NCBI GenBank assembly: GCA_947165675.1
Contig: CAMVBJ010000018.1
Coordinates: 1-60,881 of the forward strand
DNA: 60,881 nucleotides
Direction of reading: 5' to 3'
DNA from: an uncultured Prevotellaceae bacterium
Lineage (GTDB): Bacteria > Bacteroidota > Bacteroidia > Bacteroidales > Muribaculaceae
The position numbers and the translations under genes were made by a program. The number at the start of each line of letters is the position of its first letter. The first letter of the stretch is position 1. Shown piece by piece: positions 24,336 through 32,164 of this stretch. The notes beneath the pieces are model-generated. The model was given only the letters and a program-made list of their open reading frames with translations, was not told the DNA's origin and did no database searches.

Positions 24336-24366
24336 CAAATTTACTATAGTTTTCTCATATAACCAA
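24336..24366 (-). promoter_or_regulatory. Promoter of the MNT/HEPN pair, probably leaderless
   Basis: On the minus strand TTG (24364-24366) is followed after 20 bases by TAAATTTG (24336-24343). The gene ATG begins at 24330, only 5 bases past the -7 box. Confidence 0.75.
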
Positions 24367-24448
24367 ACAACTATAGGAAAATTGGCTATGCATATATCCA
24401 GATATCAACCTTACTATCGCACGCCCGCAGGGCGGTTATTACTCTTGC

Positions 24449-24767
24449 AATGGAATCATGTTTCAGCACCACTTGTAATTGTTATAAAAAACATTGAACT
24501 AATCAGTTAATATCAAACACTTAGCGGCTTAGCGACTTTGCGTGAGCTCATGTTCCCCCAAAGGCCCAGATAACGAGCAGGGGCGACCCCATGGCTGCCC
24601 CTGCCTCAATCACGGCGTAAATATAGTGACTACTCAACCAGTATTTTCTTGCCGTTCTCGATGACGATACCACGGTAGTCGTCACCCACGGGTTGGCCTT
24701 GCAGGTTGTAGCGTACCCTGGGCGCACCATTATCTACAGGAATCTCGTCGATGCCCGATGACTCAAT
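24449..24767. repeat. Duplicated block, copy 2 (LRR gene 3' end and flank)
   Basis: This is the counterpart of 19482-19800 at +4967 bases. It fills most of the spacer between the MNT promoter and the LRR stop codon at 24630. No other gene was found in 24367-24629. Confidence 0.9.
24577..24604 (-). terminator. Probable terminator of the middle LRR gene
   Basis: The same 8-bp GC stem and loop as at 19610-19637, within duplicated block 2. Confidence 0.5.
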
Positions 24768-26582
24768 CGCCACAATCTTGTAGAACTGCGACCAATTGGT
24801 ATCATTCTTGTACAACTCCAGCGATGCCTGTGGCACAAACAACGTCGCCCTTTCATAGGCACCATAAAAGCAAATGTCATTCTCCATTACGGGTGGTGTC
24901 GTTGCATAACATATCACGGAATCAACGCTACTATATATGAGAGACTCAAACCCTATAGAGAAAGCAGCGCTGCCAATATATTTTAACCCAGACCCAAGCG
25001 TGATGCTACGCAGTGAAGGGCAAACCTGAAAGGCTCCGCCTTCAATCGTGTCAACCGAACTTGGGATTATCACAGAAGCCAATCTGGTATTGAGTTCAAA
25101 TGCTCCCATTCCAATTGATTTAAGTGAATCACTGAAGTTGATTTTTGTTAAATTCCCACAACCCATAAATACACCCTTTCCAATTCGGCTAATAGAATTT
25201 GGAATTGTGACCTCTTTTAAGCATTGGTTACCATAAAAAGCCATATCGGTAATTGAACTAACACTAGACGGAATAACAGTGCATCCACCTGAACCAGCGA
25301 TCAATCGATTGGTCGCACTATGTATCAGAGCGTTACAACCTTCTCTAGAATCATATATAGGATTGCCATCTTCAATGGTGATATATTCTAGATCAGGGGT
25401 ATTTAAAAAGACAGAATCACCTATTTCTTTTACGGACTTTGGTATATAAACCTCTCTTACCCTTGATTTATTGAATGCTCCATATCCGATACTTTCGACC
25501 GAGTCCCCAAAAACAACTTTGTTAATTTCTGATTGAAAGAAGGCCATTGCACCAACGTATTTCACTGTATTGGGAATTGTGATGATGTCACCCACAAGAC
25601 CACGCAGCCCAGCATCTTCAATCCTTGCTACTGTATAGGTGTGGCCCAAGAACTCGACTGTTGGCGGAATATCCACATTGCCTAAGTCGCGATATAATAC
25701 AGGCGTTACTATGCTCACTTCACTGTCGTTATCGATTCGGTAAAAGAGATTGTCTGCTTGAAAGTCATAGATTAAATGAGCGTAACGAGAAAAACGATTC
25801 CAATTGTCATCGGCTCGAAAGACGTTTTCAAATGAATGCAAGACACTCACAAGAGAATTGGCATAGTGATTCTCATCAAATGCTGTACTATCGGCTATGA
25901 TCGGAGGAGTTGTTATTGTGCAGAATATGGCAACACCTTCACTATAATTATGTCCTTTCAGGTTTGCATTATGAAATGCCCCTTTGCTGATTGTCATTGG
26001 TGATTTAAGATACATCCACTTCAAGCTCGTACAGTTTTGGAATGCATATTCTCCAATGGTTGCTACTGACTCCGGGAATTCAACATAATGCAGGCAGGTG
26101 CAGTCCTCAAAGGCATGAGCATCAATTGCTTCAAGGACACGAGGTAAATATATATATCTTAAATTACTGCAGCCCTTAAATGCATAAGCACCAATAACTC
26201 TGATTGGTTCACCTTTCCAGCTTATTTTCTGGATTTTCGTGCAGTCCCTGAATGCATTCTCGCCAATGGCGGTAACCCTATACGTCTTATTATCATAAGT
26301 GATGGTTGAGGGAATAGACATACAACGATATTTCTCTACCTGCATATCAAAAAAATCAGCATCTTCATCCGTATAATTGCCATCATAGGAATTATAGGTT
26401 GTATCCTTATAAGTAATGCAGACTTCATCGCCACCGATGATATTAAAATACACAGGTTTCTCGCGATAAATGACCTCGAAGTCATAGGCCAACGACGGCA
26501 ACGAGCAAACCAGCAGTGCCATCAGCACTACAGTTTTCGCCAAGCGAGACGAAAAATTAGATTTAGTTTTAGTCGTGTTCAT
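24630..26582 (-). CDS. BspA-like leucine-rich-repeat surface protein with sorting-type tail
   Basis: The protein has 650 residues. A signal peptide (VVLMALLVCSLPSLA) leads into a KDTTYNSYDGNY spacer and LRR blocks (AIGENAFRDCTKI, AIDAHAFEDCTCL, TIGEYAFQNCTSL, SIGMGAFELNTRL). The YDSREGCNALIHSATNRLI spacer and the tail VRYNLQGQPVGDDYRGIVI, ending KKILVE, match the 934-residue paralogue. It corresponds to the second half of that paralogue, so one arose from the other by duplication plus block loss or gain. Its promoter at 26622-26667 has the shared palindrome. Confidence 0.92.
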   Translation of the reverse strand: MNTTKTKSNFSSRLAKTVVLMALLVCSLPSLAYDFEVIYREKPVYFNIIGGDEVCITYKDTTYNSYDGNYTDEDADFFDMQVEKYRCMSIPSTITYDNKTYRVTAIGENAFRDCTKIQKISWKGEPIRVIGAYAFKGCSNLRYIYLPRVLEAIDAHAFEDCTCLHYVEFPESVATIGEYAFQNCTSLKWMYLKSPMTISKGAFHNANLKGHNYSEGVAIFCTITTPPIIADSTAFDENHYANSLVSVLHSFENVFRADDNWNRFSRYAHLIYDFQADNLFYRIDNDSEVSIVTPVLYRDLGNVDIPPTVEFLGHTYTVARIEDAGLRGLVGDIITIPNTVKYVGAMAFFQSEINKVVFGDSVESIGYGAFNKSRVREVYIPKSVKEIGDSVFLNTPDLEYITIEDGNPIYDSREGCNALIHSATNRLIAGSGGCTVIPSSVSSITDMAFYGNQCLKEVTIPNSISRIGKGVFMGCGNLTKINFSDSLKSIGMGAFELNTRLASVIIPSSVDTIEGGAFQVCPSLRSITLGSGLKYIGSAAFSIGFESLIYSSVDSVICYATTPPVMENDICFYGAYERATLFVPQASLELYKNDTNWSQFYKIVAIESSGIDEIPVDNGAPRVRYNLQGQPVGDDYRGIVIENGKKILVE

Positions 26583-26621
26583 AGCGTTTATTTGATTTAT
26601 TGTTATTATTTTTTATCGTGA

Positions 26622-26667
26622 CAAAAGTTCCGAATGCATTTCTTTCCATCAATACCCATTTGGGTGT
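26622..26667 (-). promoter_or_regulatory. Promoter of the middle LRR gene with ACCCA-WW-TGGGT palindrome
   Basis: On the minus strand the palindrome (26656-26667, with AT-pair centre reversed relative to the others) is followed by one base, TTG (26652-26654), 22 bases, then AACTTTTG (26622-26629). Confidence 0.7.
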
Positions 26668-26708
26668 TTTTCTTATTGTCTATATATCAGCATTTAGTCC
26701 GACAACAC

Positions 26709-28670
26709 TTACTGACTACCCAAAATGTAGTTGATGATGGCGTTGATGTCAGCAATGTTGATTTCAAAGTCATCATTCATATCATAGTTGATATCCTGCT
26801 TGCCGTCAATGATGGCATTGACAATGGTGTTTACATCAGAGATGTTCACTTCTCTATCGCCATTTGCATCGCCCGCCACATAGCCGTACATCTCTTCTAA
26901 ATGGTCGATGGCCTCATTAAATTCAGCATCGCTAATTTCCACGATGTTCTTGAATTCTTTCCAACCATCAGCCGACTGATAAGCTGCTTTGGAACCTGTC
27001 GGAACATATAAGATGCCTTCATTTGTGGTTGTTGTGCTGAACACAGTTCTTCCTAATGTTGGCGGAGCCATTTTAGGACAATAAACTGCAACCATCGTGG
27101 GGGAACTCAATGCATAATCACCTATGATATTCACCCCTTTACCCAGCACAACTGCTTTAAGATTAGGGCAAGAGAAAGCTTGATGCCTGATTTCTTTTAC
27201 GCTATTGGGAATCACGACAGCAGCGATGCCTGTTCCAAAATAGTAGTAATCAGGTATCATCTTTACATAATTCCCAATCGTAACCTTCTTGATTGAACTG
27301 AAGCGACTAAATGGGCAATCTGCCATGGTCCAATAATAAGGAATGACATCTGGCCCTGATTCCCAATATAGGTATTGGTCGCGTCCCTGATGGATTTCCT
27401 TGAGTGGACAGCCTTCAAATTCTGTCGTCTCGCTGATCGAGGCATCAGATTCCATGCATAAAGCCTTGGAAGAGTCCTCGATGACCACCTTTTTCAGGTG
27501 AGAGCATCCCTTAAACACGCGAGCACCGACTCTTTCTACACTCTTGGGGATGGTGAATTCAGTCAAGCCAGTACAATTAGTGAAAGCGTAAGCGTAAATG
27601 AACTTTAAGCTATCACCGAATTGCAAGTCACTGGATCTGAGGCTGCTGCAATTATAGAACGCCCACTCGTTAATGGTTATTATGTTCTTTCCCATCGTCA
27701 GTGATGACAATGCTGTACAACCACTGAATGCGCTACGACCGATTGTCTCAACTCCGTCCCCAATGACTAGTTCTTTCAATCCCGTACAATCTTTAAATGC
27801 AGCGTTGTGGATTGCCTTCACCCTGCTCGGTATTACCAGGCTCGTCAATTTTGTCCACCCTTCAAACATACCCGTCACAATAAAGGTCATTTTAGGCCCC
27901 AAGGTCACATGCTCGAGAGTGTTCCTGTAAATGGAAGGTAATGCGCAAGTTATGTCTCGACCAATGTACAAATTTGATATAGGAGAATTGCCAAAAGATT
28001 CAGAATCACATGCCAGTTGCGTATCTCCATCTTCGATGATAACATCTGTAATTTTCGGACAGTTGGCGAATGCATTATAGGTGATCTTACGGACATCTTT
28101 ACCTAGTGTAACATGCTCGAGATCAGTACAGTAATAAAACGAGAGCGAACCAATGTCAGTTGCACCTTTAATATACACAGTTTTCAAGCCTTTACACCCC
28201 ATAAAGCCTGCATTTATTGTAGTGATACTGCTTGGAAGAGTCAAAGTATCCAACTTCACACAACTGGCAAAAGCCCCACCGTCAATCAATTGGACTCCTT
28301 CCTCAAGGGTGAGCTCAGTGATTGGGCAGTTAATAAAGGCATTCCTGCCGATTCTCTTGACTGTCCCAGGAACAACAAGCGACGTGATGGCGTTGTTGCA
28401 CAAGGCAATATCGTCAATTTCGCTCACTTGGTATCCGACACCATCGTGATACACGACCGATGGAATCTCAAGATGGCCAGTGACATGATATTGATTCGAC
28501 ACTCCCCGGAAGGCCAATCGAACAGTGGTGTCGCTATTGGTGACGTAGGTGAACTGGCCGTACTCAAAAGTCAACGCATTGGCTGGTTGGAAGCTGAGGA
28601 ATAATACAAGCAGCAGCAACATTCTCGCCAGGCGAGACGGAAAATAAGATTTAATTTCAGTCGTTTTCAT
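26709..28670 (-). CDS. BspA-like leucine-rich-repeat surface protein with C-terminal dockerin
   Basis: The protein has 653 residues from the ATG at 28670; the ATG at 28682 is four codons longer, but the AACGCTATGAA context matches sister genes. A signal peptide (MLLLLVLFLSFQPANA) leads into LRRs (IGRNAFINCPITELT, IGRSAFSGCTALSSL, GARVFKGCSHLKKV) and ends in a dockerin pair (GDANGDREVNISDVNTIV and DMNDDFEINIADINAII). It differs from the two neighbours by having a dockerin in place of the sorting-type tail. Its promoter carries the palindrome. Confidence 0.92.
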   Translation of the reverse strand: MKTTEIKSYFPSRLARMLLLLVLFLSFQPANALTFEYGQFTYVTNSDTTVRLAFRGVSNQYHVTGHLEIPSVVYHDGVGYQVSEIDDIALCNNAITSLVVPGTVKRIGRNAFINCPITELTLEEGVQLIDGGAFASCVKLDTLTLPSSITTINAGFMGCKGLKTVYIKGATDIGSLSFYYCTDLEHVTLGKDVRKITYNAFANCPKITDVIIEDGDTQLACDSESFGNSPISNLYIGRDITCALPSIYRNTLEHVTLGPKMTFIVTGMFEGWTKLTSLVIPSRVKAIHNAAFKDCTGLKELVIGDGVETIGRSAFSGCTALSSLTMGKNIITINEWAFYNCSSLRSSDLQFGDSLKFIYAYAFTNCTGLTEFTIPKSVERVGARVFKGCSHLKKVVIEDSSKALCMESDASISETTEFEGCPLKEIHQGRDQYLYWESGPDVIPYYWTMADCPFSRFSSIKKVTIGNYVKMIPDYYYFGTGIAAVVIPNSVKEIRHQAFSCPNLKAVVLGKGVNIIGDYALSSPTMVAVYCPKMAPPTLGRTVFSTTTTNEGILYVPTGSKAAYQSADGWKEFKNIVEISDAEFNEAIDHLEEMYGYVAGDANGDREVNISDVNTIVNAIIDGKQDINYDMNDDFEINIADINAIINYILGSQ

Positions 28671-28721
28671 AGCGTTTATCATTTTGATTAGTGATTATCA
28701 GTTTTATTCCCTTTGCCGTAG

Positions 28722-28764
28722 CAAAGTATGTAGTGTAATCTTGCCCTGCAATACCCAAATGGGT
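28722..28764 (-). promoter_or_regulatory. Promoter of the upstream LRR gene with ACCCA-WW-TGGGT palindrome
   Basis: On the minus strand the palindrome (28753-28764) is followed by one base, TTG (28749-28751), 20 bases, then TACTTTG (28722-28728), one base short of the full -7 consensus. Confidence 0.7.
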
Positions 28765-29008
28765 GTTTCTGGGCAACAACGTCAGTGGTTGATTGTCTGT
28801 TGCAAAGTTATTGTCAATTACCGAAACCAGCAAATAATTTCAGTTCATTTTGAATGTTATAAAATATTGATTATTAAGGTTTTGAAAAACAAAAAGTTCA
28901 TTCCATGAAAAATGAAGTTAATTTGCTCAACTCTGACATAAGAATTCCGACATTGGGATCTTGTTCCCTACCTTCATCTATTCATCCATCCGTCCATGCA
29001 CGCAGGTG
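28748..29008. repeat. Duplicated intergenic block, copy 2
   Basis: This is the counterpart of 23104-23363. The rest of 28683-29126 has no supportable gene; a signal-peptide-like frame (LLIFFLFLSF) without a start codon lies on the minus strand at about 28975-29035. Confidence 0.9.
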
Positions 29009-29126
29009 AACGAGAGAAACAGGAAGAATATCAGTAATCAATTCTTGCCACACCTGTTCCTGCCCATTTGGACGAATGGATGGATAGATATGCTAAAGCA
29101 GGTACTCTGGGGGATGGAGGTAGTGT

Positions 29127-29945
29127 TTACAAGAATTCCACTGCTGTCGACAGAATCCTTGTCCCGCCTTGCCGTAATTCTGGCGTGTTGATTCTAATAT
29201 CACAATCGATTACAAAAAGAGTTTCAGACTTAAGGGAACGAAGCACATTTTCATCATGCATATCACTGAGGTATATTTCAGGGGTTGCATACGTCCAATT
29301 GCGGGGGTTCTTCAATTCAAAGCCCATTTGCAGCATAAATGTTGAAATATCTTCATCGTTCACGGGCTGTCCTTCAATATATGGCTGCTCGGCAATGATT
29401 TTGAACTCACCTTGTTGGTCACGGCCAAAACCGAGTACCATGAGCTTAGTCTCTGGGAAATAGGTGTTATGTAGAGAAATTCTGTCAAGAGCGAATACTG
29501 GTTGTATGAAATAATCTAGACCGATAGACTTGATTAATGTAGTCCCATGGTCATATACAACCGCCTCTCCTCCTTCGGCTATCTGTTTTCCAAGGCTTTG
29601 AGGCAATGTGCTTTCGACATGATCAGTCCATATTCCCACCTTTTTAGCCCATTGTTCAATCACAACCTCCTGGCGCGTTGCGCATTCGCGTTCTCTTTGG
29701 AAGTCGCTGAATGTCGCTTGACCGCCTCTATTTGTGCTAACTTCTGCTCCCGCGAGCAGGGATGCAATGACATTTGTTGCACCTCCCGTTGCGCAGCCAT
29801 ACTGTTCCTGCGGTGAAAATCGTTGATATACCAACCTGCCACTAATGAATTGCTCTGCATAACAATCGAGTTTAAGCAGACCCTCGGGTGTGAAGCCTTC
29901 AGCTATGATTCTGCGGAGTGATGCCCAAAAATCTGCATTGTTCAT
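29127..29945 (-). CDS. Kinase-like protein resembling polyvalent-protein kinase domains
   Basis: The protein has 272 residues from the ATG at 29945; the in-frame TTG at 29978 overlaps the -7 box and is excluded. A glycine-rich segment (QIAEGGEAVVYD), a Lys in TTLIKSIGLD, a catalytic-loop-like motif (LSDMHDENVL) and a metal-Asp-like strand (TLFVIDCDIR) follow kinase order, with INTPELRQGG near the end. This pattern resembles the putative kinase domain found in phage and conjugative-element polyvalent proteins, but here it stands alone on the chromosome. No signal peptide is present. Assignment is by motif order only. Confidence 0.6.
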   Translation of the reverse strand: MNNADFWASLRRIIAEGFTPEGLLKLDCYAEQFISGRLVYQRFSPQEQYGCATGGATNVIASLLAGAEVSTNRGGQATFSDFQRERECATRQEVVIEQWAKKVGIWTDHVESTLPQSLGKQIAEGGEAVVYDHGTTLIKSIGLDYFIQPVFALDRISLHNTYFPETKLMVLGFGRDQQGEFKIIAEQPYIEGQPVNDEDISTFMLQMGFELKNPRNWTYATPEIYLSDMHDENVLRSLKSETLFVIDCDIRINTPELRQGGTRILSTAVEFL

Positions 29946-29975
29946 TGTTTCTATAGTTTTGTGGTTCTTGCGGTG

Positions 29976-30006
29976 CAAATATACATCTATTTCTGTGTTT
30001 TTCCAA
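29976..30006 (-). promoter_or_regulatory. Promoter of the kinase-like gene
   Basis: On the minus strand TTG (30004-30006) is followed after 20 bases by TATATTTG (29976-29983), 30 bases before the ATG. Confidence 0.75.
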
Positions 30007-30025
30007 ATATTCGCTAAATCTAATA

Positions 30026-31072
30026 TTACTGGTACTCGGGGCGGTGGAGGTAGTGGTTGCGTAGGGATTCAAAGGCGGTGGGGTCACTTTTCAAGGCAGC
30101 GGTGTCGGCCAGGATGTCATAGCTGGCAGCGATGCCGTCGAGGGTGACCTCCAGTGCTCCTGTGGCGGGAGCGGCAATCGCGGGAACAGGGATGTCCCAG
30201 CCGTAACAGTCGTTAAGAGCCTCAAGCATCATGGCGGTGCCACGCTGCTTACCCTCGGCGCTATAGCCCGCGATGTGGGGCGTGGCAACGATACATTTCT
30301 CCAGAAGTTCACGTGAAATCAGTGGCTCATTTTCCCAACAATCCAGACCCACATCACCTGGCCACTGCAGCAGCGCCTCGTTATCGGCAATGGGACCACG
30401 AGCGGCATCAAGAATCAGGCGACACCGCACTAACCCGTCAAGAAACCGCTGATCACACAGGTGCCACGTGGGCCACTGCCCGTCCCGCGTCAACGGCGTG
30501 TGAAACGTGATGATGTCGCACTGGAGCTGCAACTCCTCCAGGGTAAAATAGGGACGGTTCTTTTGATGTAATTCCGGACCAAAAATCACATCAAAAGAAC
30601 CGTCCCTATTTTCTCCATTTTCCTTCGGGGGGTCGTTGAGGAGGACTGTGAAGCCCAGAGCCCTACCCCAGCGGGCGACGATGGAACCGATGTGACCCAC
30701 GCCGACGATGCCAATGGTCAAGCCGTCGGGCGTGGTGATGTTGCGGGAGTGCATCCAGGCATGGATAGCGCAGTAAACCCATTGGGCGACGGCAGGAGCG
30801 TTGCAGCCAGGGGCGTTGCGCACGGTAATGCCGTGGCTGGCGCAATAGTCCAGATCGATGTGGTCGGTCCCGATGGTGGCCGAGCCGATGAAGCGCACAC
30901 GGCTACCGTCGAGCAGGTCGGCATTGCAGCGGGTGCGGGTGCGCACGATGAGCGCATCGGCATCCTTGACGGCCTCACGGGTCATCTCTTTGGGATCAAG
31001 ATAGGCGACCTGGGCACGGGGTTCTATCGCCCCGCGGATATTGGGAATATGGCTATCGACAATCACCTTCAT
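30026..31072 (-). CDS. pdxB: 4-phosphoerythronate dehydrogenase with a palindrome-encoded insertion
   Basis: The protein has 348 residues from the ATG at 31072, which overlaps the upstream stop as ATGA. PdxB oxidises 4-phosphoerythronate in DXP-independent vitamin B6 synthesis. The NAD-binding motif is GVGHIG at 124-129; catalytic Arg (LDAARGPI), Glu (DCWENEP) and His (ATPHIAGYS) are present. The C-terminal dimerisation part is short. Between NDPPKE and YFTLEEL, where relatives usually have only a few residues, lie about 23 extra residues (152-174) encoded by a perfect inverted repeat at 30545-30612. The reading frame is kept, so the enzyme may still work. It is translationally coupled to a membrane protein gene. 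Confidence 0.88.
   Translation of the reverse strand: MKVIVDSHIPNIRGAIEPRAQVAYLDPKEMTREAVKDADALIVRTRTRCNADLLDGSRVRFIGSATIGTDHIDLDYCASHGITVRNAPGCNAPAVAQWVYCAIHAWMHSRNITTPDGLTIGIVGVGHIGSIVARWGRALGFTVLLNDPPKENGENRDGSFDVIFGPELHQKNRPYFTLEELQLQCDIITFHTPLTRDGQWPTWHLCDQRFLDGLVRCRLILDAARGPIADNEALLQWPGDVGLDCWENEPLISRELLEKCIVATPHIAGYSAEGKQRGTAMMLEALNDCYGWDIPVPAIAAPATGALEVTLDGIAASYDILADTAALKSDPTAFESLRNHYLHRPEYQ
30545..30612. repeat. Perfect 25-bp inverted repeat (REP/MITE-like) inside pdxB
   Basis: Two 25-base arms (30545-30569 and 30588-30612) are perfect reverse complements with an 18-base loop. They contain GGGACGGTTC, a word I recall from REP-like palindromes in many genomes. The element is translated in frame as part of PdxB. 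Confidence 0.9.
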
Positions 31073-32058
31073 GGCAACAACAGATTGGCGGCATAGAAGC
31101 CGAGACATCCTGCTATCATCAACAGGATAAACACAAAGCGGTAGGGCATGGAGGCACGCAGCGTGTGGGCGTGAGCGATCTGGACAGCGGTCATGAGGCC
31201 GAGCAGCGGCAGGTAAACGGCAGCGCTGTCGCAGTCAATGCACAGGGCTATCACCAGCATGGCCAGCACAAAGATGAAGAAGGCATTATATACCCTGGTC
31301 TGCATCCTGTAGTTCATGATGGTCATCAGGTTCATCACCGCCAGGATGATACCCAAAACGGCAATAACACCCGCCACGATGAGCATGAGGTCCTCATGGA
31401 GCGACCAACCGATATTCCAGATGCCGCTGATGTGGGGCACTACTAAGTTGGCTGGGGAAGCTATGCCCATTCCCAATGCAATCCAGAACGGCGTGAACAA
31501 GCCAAAGGCCATCGCCAACCATCCCTTGAGGTTCATCACCCCCATGTTGAGAAAGCCTAACAGGAAAGCAGGAATCAATGCCAGGAAGCCGTAATGGAAC
31601 ATGCTGCCCGTGGCTACAATCGCAAAGATGAGAAAAATGCTTCGCTGTGAATGGCGGTCCTGATAGGAGGCAAACAGCGGCATCATCGCCACTGCGGTGA
31701 TCAGGCACACGAGCGTGCCCGCATTGAACGATACAAGCCCTGCAGGGTGGGCCAACTGCAAGAGGAAAAACGCCGACACAAACAAGTGGGTCACCGAACG
31801 CACATAGCTGAACACCTTGTTCAATGCCAGCATGACACCACCCGTGACCAGCAGCCCAATAACATTGATGGCAGCCGACAGCGGACCCGCCTCGATGAGC
31901 GAGCCCTTCAACGAGAAGAAGATGCCCGTGCCCTCGGTAGCCTGGGGCTGCACACCCATCGACACAGCCACAGCCGTTGCCACCATGAGCGCTATCGCAC
32001 ACAGCACCATGAACGGTCGCCCGTTGAAGTAGTCGTTAATATGTTCGCGAGTCGTCAT
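31069..32058 (-). CDS. Multi-pass inner-membrane protein, unrecognised
   Basis: The protein has 329 residues and about nine or ten hydrophobic helices (VLCAIALMVATAVAVSM, AAINVIGLLVTGGVMLAL, LIVAGVIAVLGIILAV, VFILLMIAGCLGFYAANLLL). The start MTTREHINDYFNG is cytoplasmic-like. It has no transporter signature that I recognise; a Bacteroidetes DUF6427-like membrane protein is one possibility. The ATGA overlap with pdxB indicates co-translation, but a metabolic link to vitamin B6 is only inference. Confidence 0.7.
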   Translation of the reverse strand: MTTREHINDYFNGRPFMVLCAIALMVATAVAVSMGVQPQATEGTGIFFSLKGSLIEAGPLSAAINVIGLLVTGGVMLALNKVFSYVRSVTHLFVSAFFLLQLAHPAGLVSFNAGTLVCLITAVAMMPLFASYQDRHSQRSIFLIFAIVATGSMFHYGFLALIPAFLLGFLNMGVMNLKGWLAMAFGLFTPFWIALGMGIASPANLVVPHISGIWNIGWSLHEDLMLIVAGVIAVLGIILAVMNLMTIMNYRMQTRVYNAFFIFVLAMLVIALCIDCDSAAVYLPLLGLMTAVQIAHAHTLRASMPYRFVFILLMIAGCLGFYAANLLLP

Positions 32059-32073
32059 TCCGCATCAACGCAT

Positions 32074-32152
32074 AAGACAAGAAAGACAAGAAGGACAATA
32101 CTTGATTACAAGAGGAATGGATAGCTATTGTCCTTGTTGTCTTTACTGTCTT
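32074..32152. repeat. Long imperfect inverted repeat built of AAGACAAG-type units
   Basis: Two 27-base arms (32074-32100 and 32126-32152) match at 24 of 27 positions with a 25-base loop. The left arm is itself repetitive (AAGACAAGAAAGACAAG), a phrase that recurs at 38275-38290. It lies between the methyltransferase stop and the membrane-protein start and may terminate the former. Confidence 0.75.
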
Positions 32153-32164
32153 CTCCTAAAAAAA

